Shown here: one piece after another, positions 29,215 through 42,296 of the stretch | How the letters are laid out: each line of letters opens with the position of its first letter | Numbering within the stretch: position 1 is the first letter of the stretch | Assembly: GCF_009720745.1 (NCBI RefSeq) | Contig: NZ_WNKX01000017.1 | Location: 1 to 64,000, forward strand | DNA from: Massilia eburnea | Lineage (GTDB): Bacteria; Pseudomonadota; Gammaproteobacteria; Burkholderiales; Burkholderiaceae_D | Direction: 5' to 3' | Length of the DNA stretch: 64,000 bases | Notes under the pieces: generated by a model | The model's input: the letters and a program-made list of their open reading frames with translations, nothing else | Database searches by the model: none | Told to the model about the DNA's origin: nothing | Translations under genes and position numbers: made by a program

Positions 29215-29272
29215 CCCGGCATTGTACAGAATATAGTGGTATCAAACCTCCGAAATAGCAGGCAAAAGTATT

Positions 29273-29755
29273 ATGAAATTTGAACATTTGATAGAAGTGA
29301 ACGACCTCCTCAACCCGCTGAGCGACACCATTTCGCACCAGCAGTTGTGGCGCGGCCTGGTGCTGCGCGCAGAATCGCCCAAGCTGTTCGTCCCGCACCT
29401 GGACGAAGCGGAAATCTCCAGCCGCACGGACGCCGGTTTCAGCCGCCGCCTGCGCTACGGCGATGTTGTCATTGAAGACAATGTTGTCTTGCATGAACCG
29501 TATGTGGTGCGCTACAACGTGCCGGCGCAGAAGGACATCAGCGCCTCCAGCCTGACCATGACGATCGAGATGCCGCAGCCGGAGCGGCTGTACGTACGCT
29601 TCCAGTACGACGACGGCCATGACGCCGCGACCGATGCCGCCAACGCCATGTACGACGATTTCCGCCGCTCCGCTTACCAGGAGTCGGACATCGACACCAT
29701 TCGTGTGCTGCGCGAACTGGCCAGCCAGGGCCGCCTGGATTCGGCCCTGAACTGA
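29273..29755 (+). CDS. DUF1857/AtaL-like SRPBCC-fold protein
   Basis: 160 residues. A START/SRPBCC-type single domain without signal peptide; the opening FEHLIEVNDLLNPLSDTIS and the LWRGLVLRAESPKLFVP stretch are typical of the AtaL-like (DUF1857) family. Members are expected to bind a small hydrophobic ligand in a deep pocket, but no reaction is known. The start is ATG 29273. It ends 6 bp from the stop codon of the convergent disulfide oxidoreductase gene and no terminator is visible between them. Confidence 0.8.
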   Translation: MKFEHLIEVNDLLNPLSDTISHQQLWRGLVLRAESPKLFVPHLDEAEISSRTDAGFSRRLRYGDVVIEDNVVLHEPYVVRYNVPAQKDISASSLTMTIEMPQPERLYVRFQYDDGHDAATDAANAMYDDFRRSAYQESDIDTIRVLRELASQGRLDSALN

Positions 29756-29761
29756 CAACGC

Positions 29762-31210
29762 TTAGCAGCCGGGCGTGCAATCGTTCGGCACCGGCTTGGG
29801 CGGGGGAGGCGGTTTTTGCAGCTCCTTCGACAAGTCGCGCAGGGCGGTGCGCAAGCCTTCTTCCACCACCGGATGATAGAAGGGCATGTCCAGCATCTGG
29901 TCGATGGTCATCCTGGCCTGGTGCGCCCAGGCCAGCAGGTGGCCGATGTGCTCCGCGCGCGGCCCGACCATCTCGGCCCCGAGGAAGCGCCCGCTTCCAT
30001 ACTCCCCGTAGACGCGCAGCAGGCCTTTGTTCTGGCGCATGACGCGGCTGCGGCCCTGGTCGTCGAAGCTGACGGCGCCGATCGCGAAATGTTCGCGGCC
30101 ATTCAATAGTTCCTGGTAGCCCTGGCCCACGGTGGCGATCTGCGGCTCGCTGAAGGTAATGGCGAGCGGAGTGCGGCGCAGGCCGCGCTTCACTCCGGGG
30201 TAACTGGCGGCATTGGCGCCGGCAATCCGTCCCTGGTCCGCCGCTTCAGGCAGCAGCGGAATTTCGGCGCTCGCGTCGCCGGCGATGAAGATGCAGCTCT
30301 CGCCGCACTGCATGGTGTGGCGGTCGAACTTCGGGACGCCTTTCTCATCCAGCGCCAACCCGCTGTGGTCGAGGCCCAGGCCGGAGACGTTCGGCGTGCG
30401 GCCCGTGGTGACCAGCACGTAATCGAATTGCTCGACGCGTTCTTCCGTCCCGCAGTTGGCGCCGCGCGTGCGCAGTTCCAGGCCGTCGCCTGCGCGCTGG
30501 ATGGCCGCTACTTCGGTGCGGAAGCGGATATCCATTTCTTCGCCCAGTGCTTGCGCGGCGGATGCCCGTACTTGCGGGTCCTTGAGTTGGGCCACGCTAT
30601 CGCCACGCGCGATGAGGACGACGCGTACGCCGAGGCGGTGCAGGGCCTGGCCCAGTTCCAAACCGATCACGCCGGCGCCGATGACCGCCACGGAGCGCGG
30701 CAGGTCGGTCCATTCGAAAACGGCATCGCTGCTGATCACGCGCGGACCGGCTGCTGCCCATCCAGAAGGAATCTCCGGGCTGGACCCGGTGGCGATGACG
30801 ACGGCTTTCGCAGCCACTTCAAGGTTCGCGCCAATCTGCAGGCGATCGGGGGCGGTAAAGCGCGCGCGCCCATGCACTTTGTCTTCAGCCGGCATGGCGG
30901 CGACGTTCTCCAGCACGAAGCCGACAAAGCGGTCGCGCTCACTGCGTACACGCTGCATCACGGCCTTGCCATCGATGTTCAGTTCACCGGGATGGACGCC
31001 AAAGCCGGGCGCTTCGCGCACCGCATGCGCCGCTTCGGCCGCCGCAATCAGCAGCTTGCTCGGCATGCAGCCCACGCGCGCGCATGTGGTGCCGTGCGGG
31101 CCGTCCTCAATCAGCACAACGTGCTTGCCGGCGTTGCGCGCCGCCCGGTAGGCACTTAGCCCAGCCGTACCTGCCCCGATCACCGCCACATCGCATTGGA
31201 TGGTTTCCAT
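29762..31210 (-). CDS. FAD-dependent pyridine nucleotide-disulfide oxidoreductase (dihydrolipoyl dehydrogenase-like)
   Basis: 482 residues. FAD-binding GAGTAG (about 12-17), redox dithiol Cys43/Cys48 in CARVGC, NAD-binding GAGVIGLELG, and C-terminal catalytic pair in FYHPVVEEGL (His and Glu). This is the layout of class I flavoprotein disulfide reductases such as dihydrolipoyl dehydrogenase and mercuric reductase. There is no neighbouring 2-oxoacid dehydrogenase gene, so a stand-alone lipoamide or low-molecular-weight disulfide reductase is possible. A proline-rich tail ends in CTPGC, giving an unusual extra cysteine pair. It diverges from argP. Confidence 0.85.
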   Translation of the reverse strand: METIQCDVAVIGAGTAGLSAYRAARNAGKHVVLIEDGPHGTTCARVGCMPSKLLIAAAEAAHAVREAPGFGVHPGELNIDGKAVMQRVRSERDRFVGFVLENVAAMPAEDKVHGRARFTAPDRLQIGANLEVAAKAVVIATGSSPEIPSGWAAAGPRVISSDAVFEWTDLPRSVAVIGAGVIGLELGQALHRLGVRVVLIARGDSVAQLKDPQVRASAAQALGEEMDIRFRTEVAAIQRAGDGLELRTRGANCGTEERVEQFDYVLVTTGRTPNVSGLGLDHSGLALDEKGVPKFDRHTMQCGESCIFIAGDASAEIPLLPEAADQGRIAGANAASYPGVKRGLRRTPLAITFSEPQIATVGQGYQELLNGREHFAIGAVSFDDQGRSRVMRQNKGLLRVYGEYGSGRFLGAEMVGPRAEHIGHLLAWAHQARMTIDQMLDMPFYHPVVEEGLRTALRDLSKELQKPPPPPKPVPNDCTPGC

Positions 31211-31276
31211 CTTGCCTCCGACATGAGTAATGCATTAGTATGACTTATCTTTTCGAGCTTGTATTAAGCATATCTT
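31211..31276. promoter_or_regulatory. divergent regulatory region between the disulfide reductase gene and argP
   Basis: A 66-bp AT-rich region with the perfect palindrome TAATGCATTA (31228-31237) and two related stretches CTTATCTT and CATATCTTA nearer argP. LysR-type regulators commonly bind such sites in a divergent promoter to control both themselves and the neighbour. No binding-site consensus is available to prove ArgP binding. Confidence 0.4.
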
Positions 31277-32173
31277 ATGGAAAATCTGGACTACCGCGCG
31301 CTGGCGGTGCTGGATGCCGTTGCCAGCCAAGGCAGCTTCGAAAAGGCGGCCAATGCGCTCGGCATCAGCCAGCCAGCCGTATCCCAGCGCATCAAGGCGC
31401 TCGAAGACGCGGTCGGCCGATTGCTGATCGTGCGCGGCTCGCCCGCCGAAGCGACAGGCCTGGGCCAGCGCCTCATCTCGCATTACCGGAACGTCAAGCT
31501 GATGGAGGCGGCGCTCGACATCGATCTTGGCCACCAGACCAGCATGCCCGAAATTGCCATTGCCGTCGATACCGCCAGCCTGGCGACCTGGTTCCCGTCC
31601 GCCTTGCGCCCCTTGTTGTCGCCGCCGCGCTGCCAGCTGGATGTGGAGTGCGCGGAGCGCGAAGTGGCGCTGCACCTGATGCGCGAAGGCGCAGTGTTTG
31701 GCTGCGTGGCGGCGCGGTCCGACGTGCCTTCGCCTGCTGCGGCGGGGTCGTCCGCCAGTCCGCTTGGCGCCATGCGATTCGTGTGCGTGGCTGCGCCTTC
31801 GTTCGCGGGGCATTGGTTTGGCGATGGATTCGTGGCCGAGGCGTTGGCGCTGGCGCCGGCGGTGGTGCATGACCGGGATCTGATGGCGCGCTTCCTGGCG
31901 CGCGAGGCGGGGTATGTCAGGCCGTTCCCGCACCATACTTTGCCTTTGTCGACGGCGTTGAACGATACGGTGCTTGGCGGGATGGCTTATGGATTGATGC
32001 CCTACCTGCAGGCGGCGCAGGGTTTGTCGCAAGGGACGCTGGTGGATTTGCTGCCGGGGCGGCATATCGATGTGGAGCTGGATTGGCATGCGTGGGAGCT
32101 GGATACGCCATTTACGCATGCGCTGAATGAGCAGATTGTGGCGACCGCGCGGCGCTATCTCGTGCAGCCCTGA
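31277..32173 (+). CDS. argP: LysR-family regulator ArgP
   Basis: 298 residues. The N-terminal winged helix (LDYRALAVLDAVASQGSFEKA; ISQPAVSQRIKALE) and the downstream VRGSP region match ArgP/IciA, which in E. coli responds to lysine and arginine and controls exporters and biosynthetic genes. The C-terminal half is a periplasmic-binding-protein-like effector domain. Partner lysE/argO is not adjacent; instead a flavoprotein disulfide reductase diverges from it. Its TGA stop directly abuts the 170-bp repeat element, whose other end reaches the priA stop codon. Confidence 0.88.
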   Translation: MENLDYRALAVLDAVASQGSFEKAANALGISQPAVSQRIKALEDAVGRLLIVRGSPAEATGLGQRLISHYRNVKLMEAALDIDLGHQTSMPEIAIAVDTASLATWFPSALRPLLSPPRCQLDVECAEREVALHLMREGAVFGCVAARSDVPSPAAAGSSASPLGAMRFVCVAAPSFAGHWFGDGFVAEALALAPAVVHDRDLMARFLAREAGYVRPFPHHTLPLSTALNDTVLGGMAYGLMPYLQAAQGLSQGTLVDLLPGRHIDVELDWHAWELDTPFTHALNEQIVATARRYLVQP

Positions 32174-32344
32174 AAACCGGTAAACCTGGGTCTGCCCCAA
32201 GGGTCAGACCCTGTCAGCGCTGCAGCCTCGAATTTTGGATGTGCGCCGTTGATCTTCTCAATAAGTCAAAAGCCTGGAACCAACTACACGACCTTAAGAC
32301 CGTTGGGGGTCTGACCCTTGGGTCAGGCCCTGGTTTACCGGGTT
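32174..32344. repeat. 170-bp element with complex inverted-repeat ends, copy 2
   Basis: The ends are AAACCGGTAA (32174-32183) and TTACCGGGTT (32335-32344). Inner palindromes GGGTCTGCCCC-AA-GGGTCAGACCC (about 32188-32211) and GGGTCTGACCC-TT-GGGTCAGGCCC (about 32308-32331) repeat the layout of the copy at 8411-8577. The interior shares TGTGCGCC, TTGATCTTC, AAGTCAAAAGCCT and GAACCAA with copy 1, while other interior positions have diverged. It occupies exactly the space between the argP and priA stop codons and encodes no protein. Confidence 0.85.
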
Positions 32345-34352
32345 AGATGTCGACCGGATCCACCTCCAGCGACCACTTGATCCGCGTCTTCTGCTCCCGC
32401 AGCGCCAGCATCCACTCTTTCAGGAACGCCTGCAGCGCCGGCCGCGAGGGCGATTCCACCAGCAACTGCGCGCGCTCCATGTTATGCACGCGCGCCATGC
32501 TCATCGGGATCGGCTCATTGATCGTGATCCCCTCATGCCGCACCAGGTCGCGCGCCCCGCGCAGGAATTCCAGCGCCAGCTCCAGCTCGCGCGCCTCGGC
32601 CCGCAAGATCGCCTGGTACAAATAAGGCGGCAGCCCAGCCACCTCGCGCTCCCCGAGCAGCGAATTGGCAAAGTAATCGTAATCATGCGCCACCAGGGCG
32701 GAGAACAGCGGGTGCTGCGGATAGCTGGTCTGCACCAGCACTTCGCTTTCGCTGCCCCCCTGGCGCCCAGCCCGTCCCGCCACCTGCATCAGCTGCGCGA
32801 ACAGCCGTTCGCTGGCGCGGTAATCCTGCGAGAACAGCGAACTGTCCGGATTCATGATCCCCACCAGGGTCAGGTTCTTGAAGTCGTGCCCCTTGGCGAC
32901 CATCTGCGTGCCGACCAGGATGTCCACCTCCTGCCGGTGCACACTATCGAAAGCCTCCTGCGCACTGCCCTTGCGGCGCGTGCTGTCGGCATCGATACGC
33001 AGCACGCGCGCCTGCGGGAACAGCTCCTGCAAACTTTCCTCAATGCGCTGGGTGCCGCGCCCCAGCGGCTGCAAATCGATATTGCCGCAGGTCGGGCAAT
33101 GACGAGGAATGCGCATCTCCAGGCTGCAGTGATGGCAGCGCAGCCGGTAATCGCTCTTGTGCAGCACCATCGACGCCGTGCAGCGCTTGCACTCGCTGAC
33201 CCAGCCGCATGACTCGCAGGTGATCACCGGTGAATAGCCGCGCCGGTTGAGGAAGAGCAGCGACTGCTCGCCGCGCTCCATGCGCAGCTTGATCGCCTCC
33301 ACCAGCTGTTCCGACAGGCCTTCCTGCCCGCGCCGGCGCGAGGTGTCGATCAGCTTCACGGAAGGCAGCACCGCCTGCTGCACCGCGCGTTCGCGCAATT
33401 CCAGCTTGCGGTAGCGGCCCTTGAGCGCGTGATGCCAGCTTTCCAGCGAAGGCGTAGCGGAGCCCAGCATCACGGGGATCTGCAACTGGTGCGCGCGCCA
33501 CACGGCGAGGTCGCGCGCGGAATAGCGCAGGCCTTCCTGCTGCTTATACGAAGGATCATGCTCCTCATCGATCACGATCATCTTCAGGTTCGGCATCGAC
33601 GCGAGGATCGAGAGGCGCGTGCCCAGCACGATGCGCGCCTTGCCTTCATGCGCGGCCAGCCAGTGCAGCATGCGCTCGCCCTCGGACAGGCGGCTATGCA
33701 GCGTGGACAGCATCACGCCGGGGAAGCGCGTGCGGATATTGGTTTCCAGCTGCGGCGTCAGGTTGATTTCCGGGACCAGCACCAGCACCTGTCCCTGCGG
33801 CTCGCGCGCCAGCACCTGGGCGCAAGCTTGCAGGTAGACTTCGGTCTTGCCGCTGCCGGTAACGCCATACAGCAGGAAGGGCGCGAAACCCTGCGCGCCG
33901 ACGATGGCATCAACCGCCTCCTGCTGTCCCGCATTCAGCTGCGGCACATTGGCCGGCGCGGGGTCGTGCGGCTCTTCCAGCTTGGCCAGCTTCTTGATGG
34001 CACGGTCCAGCGCGACGGTGCTGGCCACCCGCAGGTTCTTGGGCAGGCCGGGCAGGGCTACTTCACCCAAGGGGCGCTGGTAGTACTCGGCCGCAAAGCC
34101 GGCCAGCGCAAGCCATTGCCGGGACAGCGGCGCCAACTGGCTGCGCACCGCCAGTGCGGCTTTCAGCTTTTCTTCTGGAACATCCGTTTCCTCCAGGACA
34201 TCCACAATCAGCCCAACCACCTCGCGCGGACCGAATGGCACCAGTGCCAATTGTCCTACACGCGGTTCTTCTGATTTTTCGCAATCCCAGCGGTAATCAA
34301 AGACCGCGTTAAGCGGCGTGTCCAAGGCAATTCTGAGAATGCAGTGCGCCAT
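32343..34352 (-). CDS. priA: primosomal protein N' (replication restart helicase PriA)
   Basis: A 669-residue superfamily 2 helicase. The N-terminal DNA-binding domain is followed by Walker A GVTGSGKTEVY, Walker B DEEHD, and a zinc-binding insertion with paired cysteines (CESCGW, CKRC, CHHC, CPTCG). Motifs V-VI are in VGTQMVAKGHDF and QVAGRAGR. PriA reloads the replisome at stalled forks. It is slightly shorter than the E. coli protein (732). The start is ATG 34352. The region upstream is the DnaA-box-rich gap; the stop codon touches repeat copy 2. Confidence 0.96.
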   Translation of the reverse strand: MAHCILRIALDTPLNAVFDYRWDCEKSEEPRVGQLALVPFGPREVVGLIVDVLEETDVPEEKLKAALAVRSQLAPLSRQWLALAGFAAEYYQRPLGEVALPGLPKNLRVASTVALDRAIKKLAKLEEPHDPAPANVPQLNAGQQEAVDAIVGAQGFAPFLLYGVTGSGKTEVYLQACAQVLAREPQGQVLVLVPEINLTPQLETNIRTRFPGVMLSTLHSRLSEGERMLHWLAAHEGKARIVLGTRLSILASMPNLKMIVIDEEHDPSYKQQEGLRYSARDLAVWRAHQLQIPVMLGSATPSLESWHHALKGRYRKLELRERAVQQAVLPSVKLIDTSRRRGQEGLSEQLVEAIKLRMERGEQSLLFLNRRGYSPVITCESCGWVSECKRCTASMVLHKSDYRLRCHHCSLEMRIPRHCPTCGNIDLQPLGRGTQRIEESLQELFPQARVLRIDADSTRRKGSAQEAFDSVHRQEVDILVGTQMVAKGHDFKNLTLVGIMNPDSSLFSQDYRASERLFAQLMQVAGRAGRQGGSESEVLVQTSYPQHPLFSALVAHDYDYFANSLLGEREVAGLPPYLYQAILRAEARELELALEFLRGARDLVRHEGITINEPIPMSMARVHNMERAQLLVESPSRPALQAFLKEWMLALREQKTRIKWSLEVDPVDI

Positions 34353-34380
34353 CCAGAGCTATCGATCAATGGTTTTTTAA

Positions 34381-35016
34381 CTATCCACAGAAACTGGGGA
34401 TAACTTTGTGAACAAACGGTCTGGAATTCTGAGCAAGCACTAACCTCCAGCTTGCAATCCGAGAAAACCCGGCAAAAGCGCCTATTTTTTCTCGTTTAAA
34501 TTCAAACACTTATAACATACGTCCTAGGAGCGCCGGAATGTGCATATTTTTCTGCGCTCTGTGCATAAGTGCACCATTTAGGGGCCAGATTTTTGTTGAA
34601 ATCAAGCTTTATTTGCGCTCCAAAGGGTGGAAAACGTGCCTGATGCGCCACAACATCCAGCCAGGCATTGTACACAGGCATGCGCCGCAAGGTTTGTGTT
34701 TCCGCAAGTGTTTTCGCCACCAAAAATCTTAGCGAAAAATCATGCAATGCAACATGACTCTAAGATAATTCCTACAAGTTTTCAGTAAGTGCCGGTTTAC
34801 TAAGGTCTTTTGGCTTTTTTCCACAGTTTTTGTGGATAACTTTGTGGAGAATGACCCAACAAAGTAGCTTGCCCCTTGGGATAAGGTTTACAAAAGCCAA
34901 AACATTGACAAATCCAGTAAAAATTAATCTCTTAAAAATCAGCGACTTACGATTAGCGCGAGAGGAGAGTCCTGACGGCTGCCTCTTATTTCCGCAGTAA
35001 AAATTTTTGTGTATAA
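34381..35016. other. AT-rich priA-hemE intergenic region with a DnaA-box cluster
   Basis: Exact matches to TTATNCACA (either strand) are at 34560-34568, 34831-34839 and 35008-35016. One-mismatch sites are at 34381-34389, 34395-34403, 34407-34415, 34539-34547, 34668-34676, 34817-34825 and 34843-34851. Three of these sites form a module (34381, 34395, 34407) that recurs with identical spacing exactly 436 bp later (34817, 34831, 34843); GGATAACTTTGTG is identical in both. The stretch is markedly more AT-rich than the surroundings and has no credible gene. It could be an origin of replication, a DnaA-titrating locus or a DnaA-regulated priA promoter; see findings. Confidence 0.7.
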
Positions 35017-35030
35017 GTTGCTTCTGCACG

Positions 35031-35059
35031 AAATAAAAAAGGGCGCCGCAGCGCCCTTT
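35031..35059 (-). terminator. intrinsic terminator of hemE
   Basis: Read on the minus strand, GGGCGC-TGCG-GCGCCC (35056-35041) is followed by TTTTTTATTT. It lies 22 bp after the hemE stop codon and separates hemE from the DnaA-box region. Confidence 0.88.
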
Positions 35060-35077
35060 GGCCGGAAACTTCGGGGA

Positions 35078-36154
35078 TCAGCCGCCGCGCAGTGTGCGGC
35101 TGTAGCTGTGCACGGTATCCACCAGCACCGACACCGACTCCGGCGGCGTGAACTGGGAAATGCCGTGGCCCAGGTTGAAGACGTGGCCGCTATTGTGCGG
35201 GCCGTAAGCATCCAGCACACGGCGCACCTCGGCCGCGATCTGGTCCGGCTGGGCGAACAGGACGGCCGGGTCGATATTGCCCTGCAGGGCCATCTTGTGG
35301 CCCACCAGTTCGCGGATCTTGCCGATGTTGGCGGTCCAGTCCAGGCCCATGGCGTCGGCGCCGATGGCGGCGATTTCTTCGGCCCAGTGGCCGCCGCCCT
35401 TGGTGAATACGATGGCAGGGATTTTCACGCCGTCTTTTTCACGCTTCAGCAGGCTCACTACCTGCTGCATGTATTGCAGCGAGAACTGCTGGTAGGCGCC
35501 GTCGGCCAGCGCACCGCCCCAGGAGTCGAAGATCATCACGGCTTGCGCGCCGGCGTCGATCTGGGCGTTCAGGTATTCGGCTACTGCGCGCGCGTTCACG
35601 TCCAGGATGTGGTGCATCAGGTCCGGGCGCGCGTACATCATCTTCTTGATGGTGTGGAATTCGCGCGAGCCCTGGCCTTCGACCATATAGCAGGCCAGCG
35701 TCCACGGGCTGCCGGAGAAGCCGATCAGCGGCACGCGGCCATTCAGCTCGGTGCGGATCTGGGTCACGGCCTTGAATACATAGTCCAGCGAGCCGGCCGG
35801 CGGCAGCTGCAGCGCCTTGACGTCTTGCTCGGTCTTCAGCGGGCGCTCGAACTTCGGGCCCTCGCCTTCCACGAAGTACAGGCCCAGGCCCATCGCGTCC
35901 GGCACCGTCAGGATGTCGGAGAACAGGATGGCCGCGTCCAGCGCATAGCGGTCGATCGGCTGCAGGGTGACTTCGGTTGCCAGGTCCGGGTTGGTCGCCA
36001 GGCCCATGAAGGAACCCGCCTTCTGGCGCGTTGCGCGGTATTCAGGCAGGTAGCGTCCGGCCTGGCGCATCAGCCACACCGGGGTATATTCGGTCGGCTG
36101 GCGCAGCAGCGCACGCAGGAAGGTATCGTTCTTCAGCTGGGCAAATTGTGGCAT
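35078..36154 (-). CDS. hemE: uroporphyrinogen decarboxylase
   Basis: 358 residues. HemE converts uroporphyrinogen III to coproporphyrinogen III in haem synthesis. Visible signatures are [15 protein letters not shown] near the N-terminus, the [17 protein letters not shown] region and [13 protein letters not shown], all standard. The start is ATG 36154; an extra three codons from a TTG upstream are possible. A GATAAT-like -10 lies about 35 bp upstream. It is monocistronic, with a terminator directly downstream, and diverges from the S9 peptidase gene 74 bp away. Confidence 0.97.
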   Translation of the reverse strand: MPQFAQLKNDTFLRALLRQPTEYTPVWLMRQAGRYLPEYRATRQKAGSFMGLATNPDLATEVTLQPIDRYALDAAILFSDILTVPDAMGLGLYFVEGEGPKFERPLKTEQDVKALQLPPAGSLDYVFKAVTQIRTELNGRVPLIGFSGSPWTLACYMVEGQGSREFHTIKKMMYARPDLMHHILDVNARAVAEYLNAQIDAGAQAVMIFDSWGGALADGAYQQFSLQYMQQVVSLLKREKDGVKIPAIVFTKGGGHWAEEIAAIGADAMGLDWTANIGKIRELVGHKMALQGNIDPAVLFAQPDQIAAEVRRVLDAYGPHNSGHVFNLGHGISQFTPPESVSVLVDTVHSYSRTLRGG

Positions 36155-36228
36155 GAAAGACAATCTAAAGCTTGTAGAAAGGGGGTATTATCGCATCCCC
36201 GCCCTGTTTTTACGCATTTGGAGCGCCC

Positions 36229-38120
36229 ATGACATCCAACTCGACAGCGCCGTTTGGCGCCTGGCCTTCGCCGATCAGCGCCGACATGGTGGCAGCGGGC
36301 GCCACGCCGCTGTCTTCGGTCGTCCTGGACGGAACGGATATCTATTGGCTGGCTGGCCGCGCAGCGGAAGCCGGGCGCACCACCATGATGCGCCGCCGCA
36401 GTGACGCCACAGAAGAAGTGACGCCGATGCCGTTCAATGTGCGCAGCCGCGTTCACGAATACGGCGGCGGCGCCTATGCCGTGGATGGCGGCCAGCTGGT
36501 GTTTTCCCACCATGGGGATAATCGCTTGTACCGCCTGGGCGCCGACGGCGTCCCTCAGGCCTTCACCTCGCCGGGCCGGCAGCGTTTCGCCGATTTCGTA
36601 TTCGACCACGCGCGTGCGCGCCTGATTGCGGTGCGTGAGCAGCATCCGGAAGACGAAGGTTCGCATGCGCAACCGGTGAATACCATCTGCGCGGTCGGAT
36701 TCGATGGCGGTGAGCGTGTGCTCGTGATGGGCAACGACTTCTATTCTTCGCCACGCCTGTCGCCTGATGGCCGACGGCTGGCATGGCTGTCGTGGGATCA
36801 CCCCCGCATGCCGTGGCAGGGCACCGAACTGTGGGTGGCCGACGTGGAAGCCGACGGGCGGCTTGGTTCGCCGGCGCGGGTAGCGGGCGGGCCGCAGGAA
36901 TCGATCTGCCAGCCCGAATGGTCGCCGGCCGGCGTGCTGCATTTTGTCTCCGACCGCAGCGGCTGGTGGAACCTGTACTGCCAGCGCGACAGCGGCGCCG
37001 AGGCGCTGTGTCCGATGGCGGCGGAATTCGCGACCCCGCATTGGACCTTCGGCAATTCTCTCTATGGATTCAGTGCAGAGGGCGAAATCGTCTGCAGCTA
37101 TATCGAGCAGGGCGTCAGCAAGCTGGCGCGCTTGCGCACCGGCGGCACCGTCCTGGAACCGATCGAAACTCCTTACCAGGAAATCCGCGAACTGCGCGTG
37201 GGTGAAGGCTATGTTGTCGTCTTGGCCGGCAGCCCGGCCATCGCGACCGAAATCGCCCGCATCGACCTGGCCAGCGGCGAACGTTCAGTGCTGGAGCGTT
37301 CGATTGCCAGCCTGCCGGACCTGGGTTACCTGTCCATCCCTGAAAGCATCAGCTATCCAAGCGCACATGGCCGCACGGCATACGCCTTCTTCTACCCACC
37401 CGCCAACCGCGACGTACGCGCGCCGGCAGGCGAGAGGCCGCCGGTCATCGTGATCAGCCACGGCGGGCCGACCGGCATGGCGGCCAGCACCCTGAGCCTG
37501 AAGACGCAATACTGGACCAGCCGCGGCTTCGGCGTGCTGGACGTGAATTACGGCGGCAGCACCGGCTTTGGCCGTGCCTTCCGCGACGCGCTCAAAGGCC
37601 AGTGGGGCGTAGTCGATGTCGAGGACTGCATCGCAGGCGCCCGCTACCTGGTCGACCAAGGCCTGGCCGATGGCGAACGCCTGATCATCCGTGGCAGCAG
37701 CGCCGGCGGCCTGACCACGCTTTGCGCGCTGACCTTCCACGATGTATTCAAGCTGGGCGCCAGCTATTACGGCGTGTCCGACCTGAAGGGCCTGGACGAC
37801 GACTCGCACAAATTCGAATCGCACTACAACGAATACCTGATCGCACCCAAAGCGCAGGCGGAGGCCGTCTACGCCGAACGCTCGCCGATCAAGCATACCG
37901 ACCGCCTGTCGCGCCCCATGATCTTTTTCCAGGGCCTGGACGACAAGGTAGTGCCGCCGCAGCAATCGCAAGCCATGGTGGACGCGCTGCGCAAGCGCGG
38001 CATTCCGGTCGAATACGTGGAGCTGGAAGGTGAAGGCCACGGTTTCCGCAAGGCCGACACCATCGTGCGCACGATGCAGGCGGAGCTGGCCTTCTACCAA
38101 CGCATGTTTGGCCTGGCGGG

Positions 38121-38124
<4 letters not shown>
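36229..38124 (+). CDS. S9-family alpha/beta-hydrolase peptidase (acylaminoacyl-peptidase-like)
   Basis: 631 residues, cytoplasmic by absence of a signal peptide. The N-terminal half is a beta-propeller-like region. The C-terminal hydrolase domain has Ser491 in GSSAGG, an Asp near 572 in GLDDKVVPP and His604 in GEGHGF. The S9 domain with the YGGSTGFGRAFRD stretch fits S9C acylaminoacyl peptidases/dipeptidyl aminopeptidases. The start is ATG 36229 with GGAGCG upstream. Its stop overlaps the start of the SNF2 gene by ATGA, so the two are translationally coupled, an unexpected pairing. Confidence 0.88.
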
Positions 38125-42284
<4,160 letters not shown>

Positions 42285-42296
42285 CAAGGAGATGCA

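Noticed and set aside
34502-34747. Small open frames of 60-90 codons in the priA-hemE gap
   Set aside because: They lack ribosome-binding sites, are AT-rich with odd composition, and overlap the DnaA-box cluster; no support as genes.
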